Source: an uncultured Clostridia bacterium (GTDB lineage Bacteria; Bacillota; Clostridia; Christensenellales; Borkfalkiaceae). Taken from it: a stretch of DNA of 64,000 nt. Below, piece by piece: positions 1-7,615 of this stretch. Numbering within the stretch: position 1 is the stretch's first letter; each line of letters begins with the position of its first letter. The stretch is taken from NCBI GenBank assembly GCA_944363045.1, contig CALVTT010000003.1, positions 1 to 64,000 on the forward strand, given 5' to 3'. A model generated the notes under the pieces. It ran no database searches, was not told the origin of the DNA, and was given only the letters and a program-made list of their open reading frames with translations. A program made the position numbers and the translations under genes.

Positions 1-552
1 TGGGCGTCCAACGACGCGGGCGAAGAACCCGACCTCGTCATGGCATGCTGCGGCGATACGCCTACCGTGGAAGCGCTGGCGGCAACGACCATCCTGCGCG
101 ACTATATGCCCGATCTCAAGATCCGCTTCGTCAACGTCGTCGACCTGATGAAGCTCGACTCGCACGAGAATCATCCTCACGGCCTGCGCGACAGCGCCTT
201 CGACGCCATCTTCACCAAGGATAAGCCCGTCATCTTCGTCTATCACGGCTATCCCAAGCTCATCCACGAGCTCACCTACACCCGCCATAACCGCAACATC
301 AAGGTGTTCGGTTATATGGAGGAGGGCACCATCACCACGGGCTTCGATATGCGCGTCCAGAACCATATCGACCGTTTCCACCTCGTCCGCGAGGCGATGA
401 TGAGCCTGCCTCAGCTGGGCAACAAGGGCTCCTTCCTCGTGCAGATGATGAACGACAAGCTGGTCGAGCACAGGAACTACATCGCCGAATACGGCGAAGA
501 CCTGCCCGAGATCCAGAATTGGAAGTGGCATACGCCCGAGGATAAAAAGTAA
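1..552 (+). CDS. Phosphoketolase, C-terminal part (5' end outside window)
   Basis: The frame is open from base 1, so this is the 3' end of a longer gene; about 183 codons are present and phosphoketolases are usually near 800 residues. The visible part matches the C-terminal domain of xylulose-5-phosphate/fructose-6-phosphate phosphoketolase: a KIRFVNVVDL strand, a VIFVYHGYPKLIHELTY stretch, the GYMEEGTITTGFDM segment and the NHIDRFHL motif. The enzyme is a cytosolic ThDP protein that cleaves xylulose 5-phosphate with phosphate to acetyl phosphate and glyceraldehyde 3-phosphate, which fits a fermenting anaerobe. A strong terminator follows 58 bases after the stop, so it ends its transcription unit. 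Family is confident; the substrate split (Xu5P or F6P) cannot be read here. Confidence 0.93.
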   Translation, partial: WASNDAGEEPDLVMACCGDTPTVEALAATTILRDYMPDLKIRFVNVVDLMKLDSHENHPHGLRDSAFDAIFTKDKPVIFVYHGYPKLIHELTYTRHNRNIKVFGYMEEGTITTGFDMRVQNHIDRFHLVREAMMSLPQLGNKGSFLVQMMNDKLVEHRNYIAEYGEDLPEIQNWKWHTPEDKK

Positions 553-609
553 CTTCTAAAAAACGGTCAAGGCGCTTTGGGGGGCGCCCGACCCGAAAAA
601 GTTCAACGG

Positions 610-660
610 AACGGGATGTGTTTTTGTATCTGATACGAAAACGCATCCCGTTTTCTTTTT
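610..660 (+). terminator. Rho-independent terminator after phosphoketolase
   Basis: A long hairpin with arms AACGGGATG and CATCCCGTT, extended inward by GTTTTTGTATC pairing with GATACGAAAAC, is followed by a T-rich tail at 651-660. Confidence 0.9.
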
Positions 661-743
661 ATTTCGCCGCAAATCTTTTGCTTCGCGAAAATCTTTTTGC
701 TTCGCAAAAATCTTTCCGCGAGGTTATTTCGCCGCAAATCTTT
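661..743. repeat. Short direct repeats in intergenic DNA
   Basis: The 18-mer ATTTCGCCGCAAATCTTT occurs at 661-678 and 726-743. Between the copies are related GCTTCGC(G/A)AAAATCTTT units. No gene or family is recognised; this looks like local slippage duplication beside the terminator. Confidence 0.6.
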
Positions 744-798
744 CCCTGCGGGAAATCTTCGCGGCGAGGAACAAAAGCTTCCGCGGTCTTAAAAATTT

Positions 799-823
799 AA
801 GTTCGCGATGGCGAACTTTTTTT
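799..823 (+). terminator. Second terminator-like hairpin before the iron locus
   Basis: Perfect 8-bp arms AAGTTCGC and GCGAACTT with a four-base loop are followed by a run of T. It insulates the feo promoter at 844 from upstream transcription. Confidence 0.75.
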
Positions 824-843
824 GCAAAACCCCCGTCAAACGG

Positions 844-872
844 TTGACAGGGAAAAACGGGTGTGCTATAAT
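844..872 (+). promoter_or_regulatory. Consensus promoter of the feo locus
   Basis: TTGACA (844-849), a 17-base spacer and TATAAT (867-872) match the housekeeping sigma consensus exactly. Transcription would start near 879, leaving a leader of about 240 bases before the first feoA. Confidence 0.88.
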
Positions 873-878
873 GCGCCT

Positions 879-1038
879 GTAATGAGTTAGCGATAGCGAA
901 CTTGCGGAAGATAGAGGCTGTTCCCGCAGGACGGAGCCTAAACTGTCCGATCGGGCCACAGCCTTGCGGGAAGACCCTGCGGGGCCGGCCGCCCGTTCCA
1001 TATGGCGGAAAATGCTTTCTGCGGCCGCTCTCTTTTTT
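879..1038 (+). ncRNA. Structured 5' leader with terminator, candidate metal-sensing riboswitch
   Basis: Seen: GGCTGT (916-921) pairs with ACAGCC (958-963). CCCGCAGG (923-930) can pair with CCTGCGGG (976-983), or its first six bases with TGCGGG at 965-970, giving two exclusive folds. GGAC (929-932) pairs with GTCC (945-948). CGGCCGC (986-992) pairs with GCGGCCG (1021-1027) just before a T run at 1033-1038, a terminator in front of the gene. Inference: a switch controlling the feo operon. The NiCo/Fe(II) 'sensei' family is suggested by context and by the GCGGGAAGAC segment, but I cannot confirm its consensus. A further hairpin, GTTCGC/GCGAAC, lies just before the ribosome site. Confidence 0.5.
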
Positions 1039-1115
1039 GTACATAGGTTCGCCAATGCGAACTCAAAGCATCCCCGCGGCGCATCCGAAAGCGCGGCGGG
1101 CGCATGGGAGGAATT

Positions 1116-1328
1116 ATGCCGTTGATGCTCGCCCCTTTGGGGCAGGAGATGAGGATCGTCAAGATCCTCACCGATGAAAAGACGAAAAAGCATCTCGCCG
1201 ATCTGGGCGTGACGCCCGAGGGGAAGATCACTGTCTTCTCCAACAACGGGGGGAGCCTCGTCTGCATCGTCAAGGATGGCAGGCTTGCCATCGACCGCGG
1301 CCTCGCGTCGCACATCTTTGTTGCCTGA
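1116..1328 (+). CDS. feoA: FeoA-type SH3-like protein (first copy)
   Basis: A protein of about 70 residues with the FeoA pattern: LAPLGQEMRIVKI, then KKHLADLGVTPEGKITV (the LxxLGVTPG-like turn) and a final LAIDRGLASHIFV strand. FeoA proteins are small cytosolic SH3-fold partners of the FeoB ferrous-iron transporter. I take ATG 1116 rather than 1104 because GGGAGG at 1106-1111 sits at the right distance before 1116. The second feoA and feoB lie 1.6 kb downstream, separated by an IS110 element. Paired feoA genes before feoB are common in Clostridia, so this gene most likely began the same operon before the insertion. Confidence 0.88.
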   Translation: MPLMLAPLGQEMRIVKILTDEKTKKHLADLGVTPEGKITVFSNNGGSLVCIVKDGRLAIDRGLASHIFVA

Positions 1329-1474
1329 AAGCAATACGGAGACTAACTATTAAAAGTCAAGCAAAAAGGAGCAAAAAAGGAGCAAGAAGATGTAAGAAAA
1401 TTTAATCGGTTAATAGAATGTATGACAAAAAGAGCACCCGTTCGGCTGCTCGGTAGAAGTTAGGCGTTGGAGAC

Positions 1475-2653
1475 TCACGCAGCGGCAGGAATGTATGTCT
1501 GTCCCGTGGTCTGTAAAGCGTAAATCACGCGCACAAGCTTCTTAATTGCGTGGGATAAAGCAACGTAATAATGTTTGCCTTCTGCAAGCTTCTTGTGCAG
1601 ATAGTCGGCAAATGTTTTGTCCCAAATGCAGACATAAGTAGCGGCGGTGAAAAGGGCATAGCGCAGGTATCTTGAACCGCGTTTCTCCATGTGGGAATGA
1701 GCATTGTCGAGTTTGCCGGATTGGTAAGTAGAGGGAGATACCCCCGCAAAGGCAAGGATCTTGTCGGGGGAATCGAAATTGGAGAAATCACCGATCTCGG
1801 AAAGGATCATGGCAGCCATGCGGTAACTAATGCCGGGAATAGAGGTAATAGGCGAATGTAATTCGTCCATGAGTTTTTTGATCTTAGATTCTATTTCCTC
1901 TATTTCTACGGACAGTACGCGGATGAGAGCAACGGTATGTTTGAGTTCCAAGGATTTAGCCGGCATGACGCACCCAACGGAAGATATGGCGGCATTCCTG
2001 ATCTGAACGGCCTTCTCTTTCTTGTAATGCCCTCTGGAAGAGGCAGATAACAGGTTTGTCAGTTTCGTCAGATGAGCATTGGCGACATAAGAAGCACCGG
2101 GAAACTGCTCCAAAAGAGCGTAAAGGGAGCTTAAATGCAAGGAAGGAACGAGTTTTTCAAGTTCAGGGAAGAGAATATTGACTAACCTTGCAAGTTGCTG
2201 TTTGAGAATAGCTCTTTCACGAATTTTGGAAAACCTGTAACGGGAGAGTGACTTTAACTGTTCATTGTGGTATAATGCTTTGGAGTAGGGTTTGAGGCCC
2301 ACCGGAGACAACAGCATTAACGCAATGGTTTTGGAGTCAACCTTATCCGTTTTGGTCTTACGCAAAGAGACGGCTTTACGGTAAAGATTGGTGTGCAAAG
2401 GGTTAAAGACGAAGCATATAAACCCCTTTTCCAACAGGTACCCCAAAATAGCGAAGCTGTAATGTCCGGTGGCTTCGAGCCCTGCTTTTACGTTTTGGGG
2501 ATGATCCTCGAAAGAGGAAACGAGGGAAAAGAGTTTGTCATAGCCTTGGCGGGAATTGGGAACGGAAAAAGGTTTTGTGAGCAATTCCCCGTCTTGGGAG
2601 AGGATGCAGCAGTCGTGCTTGTCCTTAGAAACGTCGATACCGAGATAGATCAT
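1475..2653 (-). CDS. IS110-family DEDD recombinase/transposase
   Basis: 392 residues, full family length. The N-terminal RuvC-like DEDD domain shows MIYLGIDVSKD (first Asp), EATGHY (Glu) and KTKTDKVDSKTIA (later Asp). The C-terminal Transposase_20 domain shows the SIPGISYRMAAMILSEIG helix-hairpin-helix and GVSPSTYQSGK, with the serine region, followed by KRGSRYLRYALF. ATG 2653 is chosen because AAAGGAGA precedes it; an upstream in-frame ATG at 2698 has no ribosome site. Such enzymes move circular intermediates, guided in characterised members (IS621) by a bridge RNA from the element's own noncoding end. No disruption is seen, so it may be active. Confidence 0.95.
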   Translation of the reverse strand: MIYLGIDVSKDKHDCCILSQDGELLTKPFSVPNSRQGYDKLFSLVSSFEDHPQNVKAGLEATGHYSFAILGYLLEKGFICFVFNPLHTNLYRKAVSLRKTKTDKVDSKTIALMLLSPVGLKPYSKALYHNEQLKSLSRYRFSKIRERAILKQQLARLVNILFPELEKLVPSLHLSSLYALLEQFPGASYVANAHLTKLTNLLSASSRGHYKKEKAVQIRNAAISSVGCVMPAKSLELKHTVALIRVLSVEIEEIESKIKKLMDELHSPITSIPGISYRMAAMILSEIGDFSNFDSPDKILAFAGVSPSTYQSGKLDNAHSHMEKRGSRYLRYALFTAATYVCIWDKTFADYLHKKLAEGKHYYVALSHAIKKLVRVIYALQTTGQTYIPAAA

Positions 2654-2659
2654 GGAGAG

Positions 2660-2846
2660 TTCTCCTTTGTGGAAATTGATACTGTGTGAAGAAACCACGC
2701 ATCTCTCTGCGGTCGTAACCTCGTCCTTGATGATCCGTCATGCGGAAACTAACTGATCAACAAACAAGCAAAGAGACTGTGGTCAGAGCCTTCGTTAAAT
2801 CGTCTTGCGATAGGTAAAAGAAACTGATCCACAGTATCTTACAACA
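2660..2846 (-). ncRNA. Candidate IS110 bridge RNA
   Basis: On the minus strand an extended -10 (TGCTATACT, about 2848-2856) precedes about 190 untranslated bases leading to the recombinase. The RNA contains a long stem: ACTGTGG pairs with CCACAGT (plus coordinates 2776-2782 and 2829-2835), extended by TCAG/CTGA, with a loop holding ATCG/CGAT. IS110-group elements are known to encode the bridge RNA in this upstream position. Guide loops were not assigned, since that needs the empty target site. Confidence 0.5.
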
Positions 2847-2928
2847 GTATAGCACTTTTTGCTCGTCCTTGGAGAGGGACGTGAAAAACTACTACGTCTT
2901 ATTATACGAGGTATGAAAATAAAGTAGT

Positions 2929-3162
2929 ATGAATAAGTTGCTTAGTGAATTTGCCATCGGCGAGAGGGGCGTTGTCAAGTCCGTCTCGGGCGAGGGCAGG
3001 ATACGCCGCCGCCTCTTCGATATGGGCGTGACGCCCGGGGCGGAAGTGTTCCTGCGCAAGAAAGCGCCGCTCGGCGATCCCCTCGAGGTCACCATCCGCG
3101 GCTATGAACTCACCCTTCGCAAGACGGAGGCGGCGTGCGTCATGATGGAGGCGGCAAAATGA
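2929..3162 (+). CDS. feoA: FeoA-type SH3-like protein (second copy)
   Basis: 77 residues. Classic FeoA layout: LSEFAIGERGVVKSV, then RIRRRLFDMGVTPGAEVFL, KKAPLGDPLEVTIRGYEL and a C-terminal LTLRKTEAACV strand. It is better conserved than the first copy and is probably the direct FeoB partner. The stop overlaps the feoB start as ATGA, so the two are translationally coupled. No good ribosome site precedes the ATG; the upstream DNA belongs to the IS110 insertion, which may have removed the original initiation region. Expression probably depends on read-through or on promoters in the element. Confidence 0.93.
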   Translation: MNKLLSEFAIGERGVVKSVSGEGRIRRRLFDMGVTPGAEVFLRKKAPLGDPLEVTIRGYELTLRKTEAACVMMEAAK

Positions 3163-5471
3163 AAAAGTTTGCACTTGCGGGCAATCCCAACTGCGGTAAG
3201 ACGACGCTCTTTAACCTTTTGACGGGCTCCACGGCCTATGTGGGCAACTGGCCGGGCGTGACGGTGGATAAGCGGGAGGGCACCTATAAGAAGGGCTCCG
3301 AACCCGTCGACATCGTCGACCTCCCCGGTATCTATTCGCTCTCGCCCTACACGCCCGAGGAAGTCATCTCGCGCAGCTTCATCCTCGACGAACGCCCCGA
3401 CTGCGTCATCAACATCGTCGACGCCACCAACTTAGAGCGCAACCTCTACCTCACCACGCAGCTGATGGAGATCGATGTGCCCATGGTCATCGCCCTCAAC
3501 ATGATGGATGCGGTGGAGAAGGCGGGCGACAAGATCGATGCCGCCGCCCTCGAGCGCAAGATCGGCATCCCCGTCGTCGCCGTCTCGGCGCTGCGCGGCA
3601 CGGGTATCAAGGAGCTGATGGACAGGGCGATCAAGGCCTCTAAGACCCCGAGAAAGGGCACGACCGTGCTGGAAAATTCGCCCGTTGCCCATCTTGTCAA
3701 GGACGTCGCCATCGCCCTCGAGGGGCAGAAAGTGGTCTCGCCGCTCTTCCACGCCGTCAAGCTCTCCGAGCTCGACGAGCTGGAGACGAAGGAGCATCCC
3801 GAGCTCGTTCCCACCGTCAACGCCTTCAAGGCGACCTTCTCGGACGACGTCTTCGGCGACGACCTCGAAGCGGTAGTGGCGGATGCGAGATACAAGTACA
3901 TATCTGCCAACTTTTCCTCCGTGCTCATCAAGAAGGACAAGAAGGAAAAGCTGACGCGCTCCGACCGTGCCGACAAGGTGCTCACGCACCGCGTGTGGGG
4001 CATTCCAATCTTCCTCGTCATCCTCTTTGCCGTCTTCCACCTGACCTTCTCGGAGAACTTCCTCTTCTTGAACGGCTTCGGCGATGGCTGGCTGCCCTCC
4101 CTTGAAGACCTCGGCATGGATACGGAGAGCTTCGGCGTAAGGGTGCTGGCGTGCATCTACGACGGCACGCTCTACTCGCCCGGATGTATTTTGAATAACC
4201 TGTGGAACGAGATCGTCGTCGGCGAGCTCTTCGGCCTCATCGGGCAGGGCATCGATCAGATCCCCGTGCCGTGGGTGGCGGGCTTCCTCGGGAGCGGCGT
4301 CCTCGAAGGCATCTCGGCAGTGCTCTCCTTCCTGCCCTGGATCCTCGTGCTCTTCCTCTTCTTCTCCATTTTGGAGGACTCGGGCTACATGGCGCGCGTC
4401 GCCTTCATCCTCGACCGCATCTTCCGTAAATTCGGGCTCTCGGGCAGAGCGTTCATGCCCATGATCATGGGCTTCGGCTGCTCGGTGCCCGCCACCATCA
4501 ACACGAGGACGCTTGCCGATGAAAACGAGAGAACGGCGACCATCCGCGTCATTCCCTTCTTCTCGTGCAGCGCAAAGCTCCCCATCCTCACCGCCGTGGC
4601 GGGGGCGATCGTCGCCTCCTTCGGGGTCGCCAATGCCGACCTCATCACCTACGGTATGTACCTTCTCGGCATCGTCACGGCCATCGCCGCCGTGCTCCTG
4701 ATGCGCTCGACGACCATGCGCGGCGACGTGCCTCCCTTCATTATGGAGCTGCCCGCCTACCATGCGCCCCGCTTCTCCTCCCTCATGATCCACTTGTGGG
4801 ATAAGACCAAGCACTTCGTCAAGAAGGCGTTCACCATCATCCTTGCCTCCACCATCGTCATCTGGGTCATCTCGCACTTCTCGCCCACGCTCGAATTTTT
4901 GTCCGACGAGCGCATCAACGAGAGCATCCTCGCCAATTTCGGCCGCCTCGTGCAGCCCTTCCTGACGCCCGTCGGCTTCGGTGCGCAGCTGGGTGAGTGG
5001 GGCTGGGTGTTCGCCGTCGCCGCCGTCACCGGCCTCATCGCCAAGGAGAACGTCATCTCCACCTTTGCGACGCTGGCGGCCTGCATCGCGGGCGCGGCGC
5101 TTGCCGAGGATGAGTCGGGCATCACCTATGTGCAGGCCATGGTCGAGGCAACGGGCATCGGCGTCCCCGGGCTCATCGCCTTCATCGCCTTCAACATGAC
5201 GACCATCCCCTGCTTCGCCGCCACCGCTACGGCGCGTGCGGAGCTGCCCAAGGGCAAGTTCGGCTGGACGCTCGTCTTCTGGCTGGCGACCTCCTACGTC
5301 GTCTCCATGGCGGTGTACCTCATCGGTAGCTGGTGGTGGACGGTGTTCATCTTCGCGGCCGTTGCAGCGATCGTCATCCTTTCGATCGTGCTGTATAATA
5401 AAAATCACCCCGTCGGAACGGTTTCCCGCAAGAGCGGCAGGCGCGGCTCCCGTGTGAAGGAGGCGGCATGA
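3159..5471 (+). CDS. feoB: Ferrous iron transporter FeoB
   Basis: 770 residues. The N-terminal GTPase shows G1 GNPNCGKTT (residues 7-15), the switch region NWPGVTVDKREG, G3 DLPG and G4 NMMD. A helical regulatory domain follows, and from about residue 270 a polytopic membrane domain with the paired gates (LPWILVLFLFFSILEDSGYMARVAF, then GFGCSVPA) and ending with WWWTVFIFAAVAAIVIL. It imports Fe(II), with GTP hydrolysis gating transport. ATG 3159 is chosen because MKKFALAGNPNCGKTT is the family start; an upstream in-frame ATG at 3135 only reads through feoA. It overlaps feoA by 4 bases and the downstream Cys-rich gene by 4 bases, so the three form one coupled unit. Confidence 0.97.
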   Translation: MKKFALAGNPNCGKTTLFNLLTGSTAYVGNWPGVTVDKREGTYKKGSEPVDIVDLPGIYSLSPYTPEEVISRSFILDERPDCVINIVDATNLERNLYLTTQLMEIDVPMVIALNMMDAVEKAGDKIDAAALERKIGIPVVAVSALRGTGIKELMDRAIKASKTPRKGTTVLENSPVAHLVKDVAIALEGQKVVSPLFHAVKLSELDELETKEHPELVPTVNAFKATFSDDVFGDDLEAVVADARYKYISANFSSVLIKKDKKEKLTRSDRADKVLTHRVWGIPIFLVILFAVFHLTFSENFLFLNGFGDGWLPSLEDLGMDTESFGVRVLACIYDGTLYSPGCILNNLWNEIVVGELFGLIGQGIDQIPVPWVAGFLGSGVLEGISAVLSFLPWILVLFLFFSILEDSGYMARVAFILDRIFRKFGLSGRAFMPMIMGFGCSVPATINTRTLADENERTATIRVIPFFSCSAKLPILTAVAGAIVASFGVANADLITYGMYLLGIVTAIAAVLLMRSTTMRGDVPPFIMELPAYHAPRFSSLMIHLWDKTKHFVKKAFTIILASTIVIWVISHFSPTLEFLSDERINESILANFGRLVQPFLTPVGFGAQLGEWGWVFAVAAVTGLIAKENVISTFATLAACIAGAALAEDESGITYVQAMVEATGIGVPGLIAFIAFNMTTIPCFAATATARAELPKGKFGWTLVFWLATSYVVSMAVYLIGSWWWTVFIFAAVAAIVILSIVLYNKNHPVGTVSRKSGRRGSRVKEAA

Positions 5472-5650
5472 CCTGGTACGAGATCCTCATCATCGTCCTT
5501 GCGGCGGCGTTCGTTGTGGGTGTCACAGTTTGGCGCATCGTGCGGCACCGTCAGGGCAAGGGCGGCTGTGACTGCGGCTGTTCGGACTGCTCGCACTGCA
5601 CTGCCTGCTCCGCCGCCAAAAAGCCCGCCGGGGCAAAGGAGAAAAAATAA
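5468..5650 (+). CDS. FeoB-associated Cys-rich membrane protein
   Basis: 60 residues. An N-terminal membrane helix (EILIIVLAAAFVVGVTVW) is followed by a basic RIVRHRQGKGG linker and a CDCGCSDCSHCTAC cluster of seven cysteines. This is the family regularly found directly after feoB in Clostridia. The start overlaps the feoB stop (ATGA). The cysteines presumably bind iron or another soft metal at the membrane near FeoB; that role is inferred from gene position. Confidence 0.92.
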   Translation: MTWYEILIIVLAAAFVVGVTVWRIVRHRQGKGGCDCGCSDCSHCTACSAAKKPAGAKEKK

Positions 5651-5855
5651 GTTTATCCATCCTGTTATCTTCATAGATCTTGGAAAGGGGGCGGCCTCGT
5701 GCCGCTCTCTTTCCGTGTGCCGCGGGAGAGGAGCCCACGCCTCGGGAAAGGCGCTGCGCCCCGCCTCTCTCCACATGGAAAATATACAATTATGCGCCGC
5801 AATATGCAAAAGAGGGGGCGCAATGCGCGAAGATCGCCCCCGCGCCGCGTTTCGC
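5651..5855 (+). other. Structured intergenic segment after the feo operon
   Basis: No gene. Two nested inverted repeats are seen: GGAAAG...GCGGC/GCCGC...CTTTCC at about 5681-5714, and GGAGAGG/CCTCTCTCC at about 5728-5781. Neither ends in a clear T run, so they are more likely 3' mRNA structures or processing sites than a standard terminator. Confidence 0.45.
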
Positions 5856-5884
5856 TTGACAAAATTTGCATTTATTGCTATACT
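5856..5884 (+). promoter_or_regulatory. Promoter whose -10 lies in the MITE terminus
   Basis: TTGACA (5856-5861), 17 bases, TATACT (5879-5884). The -10 is made by the junction with the MITE terminal repeat (ATACTGTAAGGG). It would read through the MITE toward the gene at 6197. Confidence 0.75.
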
Positions 5885-6156
5885 GTAAGGGAACAGTATG
5901 AACCCGCTTTTGGCGGCATCTTTTGCGCGCCTTGCCGTTCATCGTCTTTGCAATACGGCGGTATTGCTGCATCCTCTTCACGGCAAGGCATCCCAAAATC
6001 TACTCGCCAAAAGTGCGAAGCAATCAAAAGCTGCGGTTTTGCTCCTAGACAAGGCAAGGGCCGCAGGCCGTGCCGAGCGCACGGTCAAGGACCTTAACGC
6101 AGTATCGGGGCAAAACACGCGCTTTTGATCGGGTTCCTATTATTCCCTTACAGTAT
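5880..6156. mobile_element. MITE-like element, copy 1 (277 bp)
   Basis: The ends are imperfect terminal inverted repeats: ATACTGTAAGGGAA, six variable bases, then GAACCCG on the left, mirrored on the right as CGGGTTC, six bases and TTCCCTTACAGTAT. If the repeat is counted from CTGTAAGGG, both sides are flanked by TA, as for a Tc1/mariner-type TA duplication. Nearly the same sequence recurs at 55816-56204. No transposase is encoded; the interior is G+C-rich with GCAAGGGCCGCAGGCC-type dyads. Confidence 0.85.
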
Positions 6157-6196
6157 CATAAGCAGGAACAAACCTTATTTCGGGAGGAGTAAACGC

Positions 6197-7591
6197 ATGA
6201 TCATTTACAACGATAAATCTAACCTTCTGGAGGATACCGTCTACAAGTACCGCCTTCAGGACGTGGAGGAGCCCAACCTTTACCGCGAGCTCTTCGACTA
6301 CGAGTCCATCCCCAAGATCGCCTTCAACCACCGCCATGTGCCCATGAATATGCCCGAGGAGATCTGGATGACGGACACCACCTTCCGCGACGGCCAGCAG
6401 TCCACCTCGCCCTTCACGGTCAAGCAGATCGTCGATCTCTACAAGCTGATGGCGCGCCTCGGCGGCCCCAAGGGGCTTGTGAGGCAGTCGGAATTCTTCC
6501 TCTATTCCAAGAAGGACAAGGAGGCCCTGCGCGCCTGCCAGGATACGGGGCTCAAATTCCCCGAGATCACCACCTGGATCCGCGCCGACGAGCGCGACTT
6601 TGAGCTCGTCAAGAACGCGAACGTCCAAGAGACGGGCATCCTCGTCAGCTGTTCAGACTATCACATCTTCAAGAAGATGCACCTGACCCGCCGCCAGGCG
6701 CTCGATAAGTACCTCGGCATCGTCAAGAGCGCCCTTTCCTACGGCATCCGCCCGCGCTGCCACTTCGAGGACATCACGCGCGCCGACTTCTACGGCTTCG
6801 TCATTCCCTTCGCCTCCGAGCTCATGCGCCTGATGGAGGACAGCGGCATCCCCATCAAGATCAGGATGTGCGATACGATGGGCTTCGGCGTCTCCTTCCC
6901 CGGCGTCACGCTGCCGAGGAGCGTGCAGGGCATCGTCTACGGCCTCTATCACTATGCGGGCGTGCCGCATTCCCTCCTCGAATGGCACGGCCACAACGAC
7001 TTTTACAAGGTGGTCACCAACGCCTCCACGGCATGGCTGTACGGCGCGTCGGCGGTCAACTGCTCGCTGCTCGGCATCGGCGAGCGCACGGGCAACTGCC
7101 CGCTCGAGGCGATGTGCATGGAGTACGCGGCGCTGCGCGGCACCATGGACGGCATGGACTTCACCGCCATCACCGAGATCGCCGACTACTTCGAGCATGA
7201 GATCAACTACATCGTGCCGCCCAAGACGCCCTTCGTCGGCCGCGCCTTCAATTCCACCCGCGCGGGCATCCATGCGGACGGCCTTTTGAAGGACGAGGAG
7301 ATCTACAACATCTTCGATACTGCCAAGATCCTCAACCGTCCCGCGCGCGTCTCCGTCAACAAGACGAGCGGCCTTGCGGGCATCGCCTTCTGGATCAACG
7401 ACTATTACAGTCTGCCCGACGAGTACAAGGTGACCAAGGGCGATCCCCTCGTCATGGCGATGAAGGAGCGCGTGGACGCCGAGTATGAGGAGGGGCGCAA
7501 CAGCTCCTTCGGCGACGATGAGCTCGTCAACCTCATCTACGCCATCGACAGCAAGCGCATCCGCGACTTTGAATCGCACAGCATGAGATAA
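6197..7591 (+). CDS. LeuA/homocitrate-synthase-like condensing enzyme, possibly Re-citrate synthase
   Basis: 464 residues. A PF00682 TIM barrel with the signature WMTDTTFRDGQQS, a metal-binding WHGHNDF near residue 270, the following NCSLLGIGERTGN (the usual GxGERxGN) and THAD-like AGIHADGLLKDEEIYNIFD. These align it with isopropylmalate, homocitrate and (Re)-citrate synthases that condense acetyl-CoA with a 2-oxoacid. The C-terminal LeuA regulatory domain seems absent, which favours the citrate/homocitrate branch. Clostridia with incomplete TCA cycles use Re-citrate synthase to make glutamate, so that is my preferred role, not proven. ATG 6197 follows GGGAGGAG. A TrxB-like gene follows 24 bases later. 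Confidence 0.8.
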   Translation: MIIYNDKSNLLEDTVYKYRLQDVEEPNLYRELFDYESIPKIAFNHRHVPMNMPEEIWMTDTTFRDGQQSTSPFTVKQIVDLYKLMARLGGPKGLVRQSEFFLYSKKDKEALRACQDTGLKFPEITTWIRADERDFELVKNANVQETGILVSCSDYHIFKKMHLTRRQALDKYLGIVKSALSYGIRPRCHFEDITRADFYGFVIPFASELMRLMEDSGIPIKIRMCDTMGFGVSFPGVTLPRSVQGIVYGLYHYAGVPHSLLEWHGHNDFYKVVTNASTAWLYGASAVNCSLLGIGERTGNCPLEAMCMEYAALRGTMDGMDFTAITEIADYFEHEINYIVPPKTPFVGRAFNSTRAGIHADGLLKDEEIYNIFDTAKILNRPARVSVNKTSGLAGIAFWINDYYSLPDEYKVTKGDPLVMAMKERVDAEYEEGRNSSFGDDELVNLIYAIDSKRIRDFESHSMR

Positions 7592-7615
7592 TGCGCTCTT
7601 GCACAGGATAAACGT

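Larger units (their letters stand above)
1335..2890. mobile_element. IS110-family insertion between the two feoA genes
   Basis: An intact minus-strand DEDD recombinase gene lies between two feoA genes that normally adjoin. The ends are approximate, because IS110 elements lack inverted repeats and duplicate only a very short core. On the left, the spacer after feoA includes a GAGCA/TGCTC hairpin with an inner CCG-TT-CGG stem at 1432-1451. On the right, about 200 untranslated bases precede the recombinase start and are highly structured. The heptamer ACTAACT occurs at 1342-1348 and 2748-2754 but may be chance. Confidence 0.8.

Noticed and set aside
1342..2754. ACTAACT repeats as IS110 target duplication
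   Set aside because: Seven bases, and the right copy lies inside the region needed for the recombinase leader; chance is likely.
3432..5408. A 658-codon open frame antisense to feoB
   Set aside because: Composition is Glu/Asp/Arg/His-rich nonsense, with no ribosome site; it is a by-product of GC-rich codon third positions in feoB.
5880..6156. A riboswitch or ncRNA leader before the gene at 6197
   Set aside because: The same sequence occurs at 55816 away from any start codon and has terminal inverted repeats, so a MITE explains it better.
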